5,121 nt of DNA, from NCBI GenBank assembly GCA_021295675.1, contig JAGWBY010000111.1, positions 12,591 through 17,711 on the forward strand, read 5' to 3'. The notes beneath the pieces are model-generated. The model did no database searches. It had not been told where the DNA came from and worked only from the letters and a program-made list of their open reading frames with translations. Shown piece by piece: positions 1 through 5,078 of this stretch. Both the position numbers and the translations under genes were made by a program. Source of the DNA: Candidatus Latescibacterota bacterium (GTDB taxonomy: Bacteria; Latescibacterota; UBA2968; UBA8231). The first letter of the stretch is position 1. Each line of letters begins with the position of its first letter.

Positions 1-1
1 C

Positions 2-52
2 TATCGCCACCGCATCATGGCGCAAAACGCCGCGGAACTCTATGGCTTCTAA
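2..52 (+). CDS. C-terminal end of an amidohydrolase (amidohydrolase_2 family), partial
   Basis: Only the last 16 codons are present, running off the left edge of the window and ending at TAA 50-52. They read YRHRIMAQNAAELYGF. The ending N-A-A-x-L-Y-G-(F/L) is the characteristic C-terminus of amidohydrolase_2 (ACMSD/decarboxylase-like metal-dependent hydrolase) proteins, where the asparagine closes the last helix of the TIM barrel. The catalytic part lies outside the window, so the substrate cannot be named. The stop codon lies inside the next gene: the two frames overlap by 11 bases, which suggests co-transcription and translational coupling. Small Rieske proteins beside amidohydrolase_2 genes are a recurring arrangement, which supports the call. 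The identification rests on a very short peptide plus this context. Confidence 0.6.
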   Translation, partial: YRHRIMAQNAAELYGF

Positions 53-401
53 GCGCTATGTGGTCGCCCGAGCCGAGGACCTGCCCGCTGGAGCGCGCAA
101 GATCGTCAGCGTGGGCAACCGAGAAATCGGCGTCTTCAACATCGGGGGCCGCTACTACGCCCTGCGCAATAGCTGTCCGCACAAAAACGGTCCCTTGTGC
201 CGGGGCCGGTTGCGGCCCTTGGTCGTGTCGCCAGGCGTGTACCAGATCGACTATCAGCAAGAGGGCTTGGTCCTCAAATGCCCTTGGCACCAGTGGGAAT
301 TCGACTTGGCTACCGGACAGGCGCTGTACGACGAGACCATGCGGGTGAAGACGTACGCGGCAGGGCGCGAAGGAGAGGAAGTGGTCGTGTACGTGGAGTG
401 A
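42..401 (+). CDS. Small Rieske [2Fe-2S] ferredoxin-type protein
   Basis: This 119-residue protein is a stand-alone Rieske domain that would hold a [2Fe-2S] cluster and act as a soluble electron carrier or oxygenase component. The cluster ligands are visible as C45-P-H47 and C80-P-W-H83, the CxH...CxxH signature; the second half continues as Q-W-E-F-D-L-A-T-G, typical of the family. The 32 residues between H47 and C80 exceed the roughly 16 of classical dioxygenase ferredoxins. This matches the subfamily with a longer loop that often sits beside amidohydrolases. There is no signal peptide or membrane segment, so it is probably cytoplasmic. The ATG at 42 is chosen because it gives the full N-terminal strand and overlaps the end of the amidohydrolase by 11 bases, implying coupled translation. 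The next gene starts 82 bases downstream. The electron partner is unknown. Confidence 0.92.
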   Translation: MASKRYVVARAEDLPAGARKIVSVGNREIGVFNIGGRYYALRNSCPHKNGPLCRGRLRPLVVSPGVYQIDYQQEGLVLKCPWHQWEFDLATGQALYDETMRVKTYAAGREGEEVVVYVE

Positions 402-483
402 GGCTGGTTGCGGAACGACCCATTAGCCAGTTGTGATCCATCGCTGCCCTTGTTAATTTGCACGCTTCACTAGGAGAAGATAA

Positions 484-1232
484 ATGACCACAGCCCCGTC
501 CGTCACCCAACTCCACAAAGCACTGGACCAAGAGCAAATCGACCTATTCCGCCGCCGCGGCTTCATCATCATCGGCAAGCTGCTCGACGACGATCTAGTC
601 GCCTCGCTGCGCGATGAATACGACCGCCTCTTTGCCGAGGCGCGCCAAAACGGGCGCTTCCGCAACCTGTCCATCAGCGACACCGACGACCTCGACGAAA
701 AGAACAGCGCCGACGAGCAGATGTTGCAGATCATGCAAATGTGCGAGCGCAGCATCCACTTCCGGCAACTGCTCTACGACGCCCGCATCCTCGACATTGC
801 CGAAGACCTCATCGGCCCCAATATCCAGCTCTTCCACGACCAAGCCCTGTACAAACCCGCCCACCACGGCGGCCCCGTCTTTTGGCACCAAGACAACGCC
901 TACTGGAAGCTGCTGGATGACGCTCGACGACGTCGATGTGACCAATGGTGCCATGCACCTGCTGCCCGAATCGCACCTGACGTCCGTCGGGCACGAGCGC
1001 TCAGAGCAAACCACTGCCTTGCTCGACTACGGCGACCAAGTCGATGCAGCCCAAGCCGCCGTCATCGACCTACCCGCAGGCGGCGCGCTCTTCCACCACT
1101 GCCAAACCCTCCACTATACCCCACCGAACCAAACCGACCGCCAGCGCCGCGCCTTTGTCATCCACTTCATGCCCCCCGGCACGCGCTCGGCGCACACCGG
1201 GCAATTGCCCCATGCTGCGGATGCGCGTCTGA
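484..1232 (+). pseudogene. Phytanoyl-CoA dioxygenase (PhyH) family protein, frameshifted
   Basis: PhyH proteins are Fe(II)/2-oxoglutarate-dependent oxygenases. Here the family signal is split over reading frames. From ATG 484 (AGGAGA at 472-477, 6-base spacer) the first frame gives about 142 good residues, including the iron-binding H135-Q-D137 in FWHQDNAYW. After W141-K142 it turns into arginine/proline-rich nonsense. The match resumes in the +1 frame from about 911 with CWMTLDDVDVTNGAMHLLPESH, and continues through the probable distal iron histidine and 2-oxoglutarate arginine in LHYTPPNQTDRQRRAF. Relatives usually have about nine residues between the tryptophan and this CW; only four bases remain, so about 23 bp seem lost. 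The second frame formally runs to TAG 1358-1360, but its tail is antisense to the convergent acetyltransferase gene. A third frame ends PMLRMRV at 1230-1232, a more natural terminus, so a second frameshift is likely. No functional enzyme is expected unless these are assembly errors. Confidence 0.85.
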
Positions 1233-1246
1233 TCCGGCAGTCAGAG

Positions 1247-1972
1247 TCAGGCCAAATAGCGCTCGGCGCTTGCTACGACCTCAGCCAGCAGGGTATCGAC
1301 ATAGGTGTCTATGGCAAAAAGTCGGCACGGAGACGCGCCGACGACACCTCGTGTCAGTAGGCCGGTAGCGTCCCAAAAGGCCCCCAGACGCGGGCGGTCC
1401 AAAGCCGGATAGACCACTTGGGGATCGGTTCGGCGCAAGTGATGCCAGTAGAGCACTTCGACCAGATGGATGTAGGTAGAAGTCTGGTAATCGACGCCCA
1501 GCATGAGAATTTTGCCGCCGCGGCGATAGGCGCGGAACATGGGCGAGTGAGTGCCATAGGTCCGTCCCCAAGGAGCCAGATCCCACGGCGACGTATGGCC
1601 CTCTTGGCGTAAGTGATCCGCGACAAAATCCTCGGCCCCTCGCCCGCGAGCCGCTACCGAGTGAGAGTAGTGATCCGAACGATAAGTATCGGGTAAGCAG
1701 CGAAAGAACTCGGTCAGCCAGCCCACAGTCGAAGGAGTAGTCGCCCAGTCCCAGCGGTGCGCTCGTTCACCCCGCTCTATCAGGTGGAACGAGGGCATCA
1801 GGATAAGCCCGTCGGGGCCGACCGCGGCTTGGAGCGCATCGACTACGGTCTGCGCTCCGCCGCCGACAGATCCCAGGCTTTTGAACGAAGAATGGATAAA
1901 GAGCACATCCCCCGCTTCGACGCCGAGGGCTTCTAAATGGCTCTGTAGGTTGGCTTGAGTGTAGGCGGCCAT
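1247..1972 (-). CDS. AAC(3)-family N-acetyltransferase (aminoglycoside 3-N-acetyltransferase-like)
   Basis: This 241-residue protein belongs to the Antibiotic_NAT (AAC(3)) family, which transfers acetyl groups from acetyl-CoA to amino groups of aminoglycosides or other small molecules. Family blocks appear in order: LGVEAGDVLFIHSSFKSLG (residues 16-34, with H27-S28-S29), GGA and VVDALQAAVGPDGLILMPSF (to residue 62), RSDHYSHSVAARG (98-110), the TSPW segment (127-130), and GGKILMLGV (152-160) followed by STYIHLVE (165-172). H169 and E172 fall where the family has its conserved H-x-x-E near the active site. It is somewhat short for the family (usually about 260-280) but complete in all blocks. 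ATG 1972 is forced: the frame is stopped five codons upstream at 1985-1987. No strong Shine-Dalgarno is seen. It follows the cupin gene after 138 bp and converges on the PhyH gene. Many members in environmental bacteria do not confer resistance, so the substrate is open. Confidence 0.88.
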   Translation of the reverse strand: MAAYTQANLQSHLEALGVEAGDVLFIHSSFKSLGSVGGGAQTVVDALQAAVGPDGLILMPSFHLIERGERAHRWDWATTPSTVGWLTEFFRCLPDTYRSDHYSHSVAARGRGAEDFVADHLRQEGHTSPWDLAPWGRTYGTHSPMFRAYRRGGKILMLGVDYQTSTYIHLVEVLYWHHLRRTDPQVVYPALDRPRLGAFWDATGLLTRGVVGASPCRLFAIDTYVDTLLAEVVASAERYLA

Positions 1973-2110
1973 CGCAGTGAGCGATTAGGATTGCCCGTCA
2001 GTCCGACAAGGGTGGATCGACTTCCGGGCGGTGAGCAAGTAGTTGAAGGCGCGGATGACGTCCCAAGCGCGCAACGCCCGCAGGCGGCATGTGTTGATAG
2101 CCGTTGCGAG

Positions 2111-2485
2111 TTACGAGCGGTCCTCTTCTAACACAAATTGGCGGTCGCCTTCCGAGTAGGCCACGATCATATCCGCGTCCTCGGGGCCGAGGCTAATTCC
2201 GTTGTGGAAGACGCCGGCTGGAATGGCGAGCGTATCGCCAGCTTCCAGCGTAAAAGACTCGTCGCCCAAGGTGTGCTCTACGCGACCGGCGAGTAAATAG
2301 AGCACTTCTTCGCAATTGGGGTGAGAGTGACGCGGGTTGGCGTGGCCGGCTTTGAGGACGACGCGGCCCAAGGTGAGGCCCTCGACATTGCCCTGCGGAC
2401 GGCCCGCCAACCAAGTCAGATGCCCCCACGATTCATCTACGCGGTTCTGGCGGCTTTCGGCGGCGTTGAGAAGAGGATTCGACAT
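2111..2485 (-). CDS. Single-domain cupin protein
   Basis: This 124-residue protein is a small metal-binding beta-barrel of the cupin superfamily. Cupin motif 1 is complete: G47, then H53-S-H55, E60 and G67 (G-x5-H-x-H-x4-E-x6-G). Motif 2 is also complete: G83, P89-A-G91 and H94-N-G (G-x5-P-x-G-x2-H-x2-G-like). H53, H55, E60 and H94 would bind the metal ion. Such proteins include small dioxygenases, isomerases, sugar-binding proteins and ligand sensors; nothing here picks one. There is no signal peptide, so it is likely cytoplasmic. GGAG at 2499-2496 lies 10 bases before ATG 2485. It sits between the aldo/keto reductase (134 bp upstream in transcription order) and the acetyltransferase (138 bp downstream), all on the minus strand, so co-transcription is possible though the gaps are wide. 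Confidence 0.87.
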   Translation of the reverse strand: MSNPLLNAAESRQNRVDESWGHLTWLAGRPQGNVEGLTLGRVVLKAGHANPRHSHPNCEEVLYLLAGRVEHTLGDESFTLEAGDTLAIPAGVFHNGISLGPEDADMIVAYSEGDRQFVLEEDRS

Positions 2486-2581
2486 TTTGTTTAGGCTCCG
2501 GTTAGAGGTGGAAAGCGATAATGCGAAAAAGGTAGCGAGCCATCCAGAAGCGGTCCGTTGACCTGCTTAGGAGCCGTTAAC

Positions 2582-2610
2582 CGTCCCTGCGGGCGATATA
2601 CATCGGGACG
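2582..2610 (-). other. Short inverted repeat just downstream of the aldo/keto reductase gene
   Basis: CGTCCC at 2582-2587 and GGGACG at 2605-2610 are perfect complements separated by 17 bases. In transcription order the hairpin begins 9 bases after the aldo/keto reductase stop codon. It could stabilise the 3' end of the message or act as a weak attenuator before the cupin gene. The long loop and the absence of a T-run on the minus strand argue against an intrinsic terminator. A six-base stem of this kind can also occur by chance. Confidence 0.25.
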
Positions 2611-2619
2611 AATTGGCAC

Positions 2620-3426
2620 TCAATCCAGCTCCCCAGCCGCCCGCCGCTCTGCTCCATAGGCTTCAAGCTCAGCCCGCTCTTGCGGCGTGATCGTCTCGCG
2701 TTCCGACAAACTCGCGGCAACTTGTGCAAAGAGATCGACACTGCGCAACCCCATGACCGTGGTATGCACGGCGTCGTGACTGAGCACGTAGCGATAGAAT
2801 TGTTCAGGGGCGGGCGCGCCGGGGCCTTTTAGCAACCGCTCGTTGCGCGAGGCGTTCATGATCACCACACCCGTATTGGCGGCCTGCGCGGCGGGAAAAA
2901 CCGTTTTTTCCGGCTCTTTCATCGCGCAATTATACCAGCAAAGTACCGTATCAAAATGACCGGTGCGGACCGCCTGTTCAACTTGCACCCAATCGTGTCC
3001 GGTGACGCCGATGAAGCGCACGAGGCCTTCTTCGCGGGCTTGTTGGGCGGCTTCTAATGCTCCGCCGGGGGCCAGCGCTTGGTTGCGTTCGTCTTCGGTA
3101 TTTAAATGGTGGAGTTGGAAAATATCGAGGTAGTCTGTTTTGAGCGCGCGTAAAGAGGTTTGCAACTCTTCGCGCGCCCCTTCGGCGTCGCGCCGCGCGG
3201 ATTTGCTGGCTACGATGAGATCGTGCCGCCGGCCCTCGATCGCTTGGCCGATCACCTTCTCGTCTTCACCACCTAGATAGCTGCGTGCCGTATCGATGTA
3301 GTTGACGCCACAATCGAGCGCCGCCCTGTATCCATCGGCCGTCTCGCAATACGTGCCGCCGATGCCGAATCGGGTAACCTCGAGATTGGTGCGGCCTAAA
3401 ATTGTCCGGGGAAGATCGCTACTCAT
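2620..3426 (-). CDS. Aldo/keto reductase family oxidoreductase
   Basis: This 268-residue protein belongs to the aldo/keto reductases, NAD(P)H-dependent TIM-barrel enzymes that interconvert carbonyls and alcohols. It opens with the usual R-T-I-L-G-R-T-N-L-E-V-T-R-F-G-I-G-G. The catalytic tetrad is visible: D45 in NYIDTA, Y50 in RSYLG, K75 in VASKS, and H106 in QLHHLN. GLVRFIGVTGH (135-144) and NASRNERLL (191-199) mark later barrel strands; the C-terminal MGLRSVD segment is also family-like. The frame is open to an ATG at 3483, but ATG 3426 is preferred. It has GAGGAG at 3439-3434 with a 7-base spacer, and the domain begins right after it; the extra 19 residues would precede the normal family start. 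It is slightly short for the family (often 280-340). It is the first of three minus-strand genes and diverges from the ankyrin gene. The substrate is unknown. Confidence 0.92.
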   Translation of the reverse strand: MSSDLPRTILGRTNLEVTRFGIGGTYCETADGYRAALDCGVNYIDTARSYLGGEDEKVIGQAIEGRRHDLIVASKSARRDAEGAREELQTSLRALKTDYLDIFQLHHLNTEDERNQALAPGGALEAAQQAREEGLVRFIGVTGHDWVQVEQAVRTGHFDTVLCWYNCAMKEPEKTVFPAAQAANTGVVIMNASRNERLLKGPGAPAPEQFYRYVLSHDAVHTTVMGLRSVDLFAQVAASLSERETITPQERAELEAYGAERRAAGELD

Positions 3427-3433
3427 GGGATTA

Positions 3434-3439
3434 CTCCTC
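3434..3439 (-). promoter_or_regulatory. Ribosome binding site that sets the aldo/keto reductase start
   Basis: On the minus strand this reads GAGGAG, a strong Shine-Dalgarno match, 7 bases before the ATG at 3426-3424. No comparable site precedes the upstream in-frame ATG at 3483. This decides in favour of the shorter 268-residue protein. Confidence 0.75.
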
Positions 3440-3489
3440 AGCGAAAGATGTGATTTTAAGTTACAGTTCCCGCAACGCGGCACCGACGC

Positions 3490-3519
3490 TTGCCATGAGC
3501 TTCAACCGACATCTATACT
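3490..3519 (+). promoter_or_regulatory. Candidate sigma70-type promoter for the ankyrin gene
   Basis: TTGCCA at 3490-3495 matches the -35 consensus TTGACA at five of six bases. TATACT at 3514-3519 matches the -10 consensus TATAAT at five of six, with an 18-base spacer. Transcription would start near 3526 and leave a leader of about 113 bases before ATG 3639. That leader is rich in A and C and has no obvious structure. The -10 lies in the loop of the inverted repeat at 3500-3568. The match is by eye only, and the host's sigma factor preference is not known. Confidence 0.5.
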
Positions 3520-3568
3520 ATGTTTTAGACATCAGGGAGCCATCGCGCAAAGCAAATGTCGGCTCAAG
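3500..3568. repeat. Imperfect inverted repeat around the ankyrin promoter
   Basis: The 13-base arms CTTCAACCGACAT (3500-3512) and ATGTCGGCTCAAG (3556-3568) pair at 11 of 13 positions, including an uninterrupted 7-base core CCGACAT/ATGTCGG. They are separated by 43 bases that contain the TATACT -10 hexamer and the predicted start of transcription. A second GACAT lies at 3528-3532 as a direct repeat of the left core. Such spacing could suit a pair of operator half-sites or a remnant of a small mobile element. Function is inferred only from symmetry and position. Confidence 0.4.
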
Positions 3569-3638
3569 AGAGCAATAGCAAAAACCCAACGCAGCCGCCA
3601 ACACCATCAGACACTACCACCCAATTGCGAGAAACGAA

Positions 3639-5078
3639 ATGAGCAACGGACCGCCAAAAAAGACTAAAGCCCGGCGATTTGCCAAGGTCCTGGGCGCAGT
3701 GGTGCTCTTGGTCATTGGCCTCGTGTTGTTCGCCAGCATCAAGGCCGATAAGACACCGCTGCACTGGACAGCAGCAAAAAACGCGGCTGAAACGGCCCAA
3801 CTGTTAATAACATGGGGGGCTAACGTCAACGCCAAGGACAGCAAGGATGCGACACCACTGCACTATGCGGCGAGGAACAACGCAACCGAAACAGCCCAAC
3901 TCTTACTGACGCAAGGAGCCGAGATAAACGCCAAAACCGACCAAAGCGCAACACCGCTGCATTATGCGGCGTGGAAAAATGCGACTGAAACAGCCCAACT
4001 GTTACTGACGCAAGGAGCCGAGATAAACGCCAAGGACACATGGGGTCGGGAACCGCTACACGTTGCGGCGTGGAAAAATGCGACTGAAACAGCCCAACTG
4101 TTACTGACGCAAGGTTCCGACATCTACACCAAGGACAACAAGGGATCGACACCACTGCACTGGGCAGCACAAAACGCGGCTGAAACGGCCCAACTGTTAC
4201 TAACATGGGGGGCTAACGTCAACACCAAGAACAGCGAGGAGGCGACACCACTGCACTGGGCAGCAGCAGAAAATGCAAACAAAACGGCCAACCTGTTGCT
4301 GACGCAAGGAGCCGAGATTTGCGCCAAAGACACATTGGGCCTGACGCCGCTACACTGGGCGGCGGGGAACAATACGGCTGAGATGGCCCAACTGTTGCTG
4401 ACACAGGGAGCCAACGTCAACGAAAAGGACCAATCTGGCGACATGCCGCTGCACTATGCGGCATGGAACAATGCCGACGAAACCGCCCAATTGTTGATCG
4501 CGCAAGGAGCTGAGATAAACGCCAAAACCGATAAGGGCCGGACACCGCTGCACTGGGCGGCGTGGAAAAATGCAACCGAAACCGCCCAACTCTTACTGAC
4601 GCAAGGAGCCGACGTTAACGCCAAAAACGACCAGGGCCGGACACCGCTACACAATGCGGCAGCACACAACGCGGCTGAAACGACCAAACTGTTGCTGACA
4701 CAGGGAGCCAACGTCAACGAAAAGGACCAATCTGGCAATACGCCACTGCACAATGCAGTGTGCGAAAATGCAATCGAAACAGCCCAATTGTTGATCGCGC
4801 AAGGAGCTGAGATAAACGCCAAAGCCGACGAAGGCCAGACACCGCTGCATTCTGCGGCGTGGAAAAATGCGACTGAAACAGCCCAACTCTTACTGACGCA
4901 AGGAGCCAACGTCAGCGAAAAGGACAAATGTAGCCGGACACCGCTACACTTGGCGGCGATGGGCAATGCGACTGAAACAGCCCAACTCTTACTAACCCGA
5001 GGAGCCAACGTCAGCGAAAAGGACCAATCTGGCAATACGCCACGGCGTTGTTGCATGAAAGCCGTTTTAGGGTCTTGA
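3639..5078 (+). CDS. Membrane-anchored ankyrin-repeat protein, 3' end apparently replaced by inserted DNA
   Basis: The 479-residue reading frame starts with a basic stretch (KKTKARRFAK, residues 7-16) and one hydrophobic segment at about 17-33. The rest is ankyrin repeats. This layout predicts a signal-anchor with the repeats outside the cytoplasmic membrane, or an uncleaved or atypical signal peptide; no clean signal peptidase site is seen. Thirteen repeats start at residues 39, 72, 105, 138, 171, 203, 236, 269, 302, 335, 368, 401 and 434. All are 33 residues except the fifth, which is 32. A fourteenth begins TP at 467 and then breaks off. Ankyrin repeats bind other proteins; in bacteria associated with hosts they are often interaction factors, but no partner is visible. 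The start ATG has only a weak upstream CGAGAA, while the promoter at 3490-3519 fits well. The last 12 residues (RRCCMKAVLGS and the codon at the junction) do not belong to the repeat pattern and appear to come from an insertion at 5044. Confidence 0.9.
   Translation: MSNGPPKKTKARRFAKVLGAVVLLVIGLVLFASIKADKTPLHWTAAKNAAETAQLLITWGANVNAKDSKDATPLHYAARNNATETAQLLLTQGAEINAKTDQSATPLHYAAWKNATETAQLLLTQGAEINAKDTWGREPLHVAAWKNATETAQLLLTQGSDIYTKDNKGSTPLHWAAQNAAETAQLLLTWGANVNTKNSEEATPLHWAAAENANKTANLLLTQGAEICAKDTLGLTPLHWAAGNNTAEMAQLLLTQGANVNEKDQSGDMPLHYAAWNNADETAQLLIAQGAEINAKTDKGRTPLHWAAWKNATETAQLLLTQGADVNAKNDQGRTPLHNAAAHNAAETTKLLLTQGANVNEKDQSGNTPLHNAVCENAIETAQLLIAQGAEINAKADEGQTPLHSAAWKNATETAQLLLTQGANVSEKDKCSRTPLHLAAMGNATETAQLLLTRGANVSEKDQSGNTPRRCCMKAVLGS
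3687..3737 (+). other. Sequence encoding the single transmembrane or signal-anchor segment
   Basis: Codons 17-33 encode an unbroken hydrophobic run (V-L-G-A-V-V-L-L-V-I-G-L-V-L-F-A-S). Six basic residues lie just before it, between 7 and 16. By the positive-inside rule the N-terminus stays in the cytoplasm and the ankyrin domain is exported. This is the only hydrophobic stretch of membrane-spanning length in the protein. Confidence 0.75.
3753..5043 (+). repeat. Tandem 99-bp ankyrin repeat array, 13 units plus a fragment
   Basis: The unit begins at the ACA/ACG codon of T-P-L-H and recurs every 99 bp, with one 96-bp unit (codons 171-202). The protein consensus is TPLHxAAxxNAxETAQLLL, then xQGAxxNAKDxxGx. 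Identity is high at the DNA level too: blocks such as AATGCGACTGAAACAGCCCA recur exactly at several sites. Units 1 and 5 share a distinctive TWGANVN block, about four units apart. The array ends abruptly after the fourth base of the T-P-L core in unit 14, at 5043. DNA this similar can change copy number by recombination or slippage, and is prone to misassembly. Confidence 0.93.
4344..5043 (+). repeat. Higher-order 297-bp repeat (three ankyrin units per period)
   Basis: Units 7-9 (4344-4640) resemble units 10-12 (4641-4937) more than they resemble their neighbours, and unit 13 onward (4938-5043) starts a third copy. Diagnostic pairs lie exactly 297 bp apart. LLIAQGAEINAK is encoded from about 4492 and again from about 4789. 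Both the GCAATACGCCAC block ending at 4746 and its copy ending at 5043, and the GGAGCCAACGTC blocks at 4704 and 5001, keep the same offset. This indicates duplication of a three-unit block after the 99-bp array had formed. Confidence 0.8.

Noticed and set aside
402..483. Possible terminator between the Rieske and PhyH genes (GGCT at 402-405 and AGCC at 425-428)
   Set aside because: The stem is only four bases with a long loop and no T-run.
595..1014. Minus-strand 139-codon open frame opposite the PhyH gene
   Set aside because: The plus strand there encodes clear PhyH motifs. The reverse frame is a by-product of G+C-rich codon usage and has no recognisable domain.
1233..1360. C-terminal tail of the second PhyH frame (down to TAG 1358-1360)
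   Set aside because: It is the antisense of the acetyltransferase C-terminus and shows no PhyH-like text, so I treat it as read-through after a frameshift.
3427..3483. Nineteen-residue N-terminal extension of the aldo/keto reductase from ATG 3483
   Set aside because: The ATG at 3426 has a strong GAGGAG site and matches the usual family start. The extension is not family-like.
3495..3578. A 27-codon open frame (starting MSFNRHLYYV) ahead of the ankyrin gene
   Set aside because: It has no ribosome binding site, overlaps the promoter region, and its ATG lies upstream of the predicted transcription start.
3753..5043. Regular repeats that might suggest a CRISPR array
   Set aside because: The repeats are coding, contiguous without spacers, and vary at ankyrin surface positions. 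There are no cas genes.
3826..5056. Long minus-strand frames rich in the repeated text SVTVGLFQSHFSTP or LAPCVSKSWAVSVAF
   Set aside because: They are antisense shadows of the 99-bp ankyrin repeats. Their repetition simply mirrors the plus-strand array.
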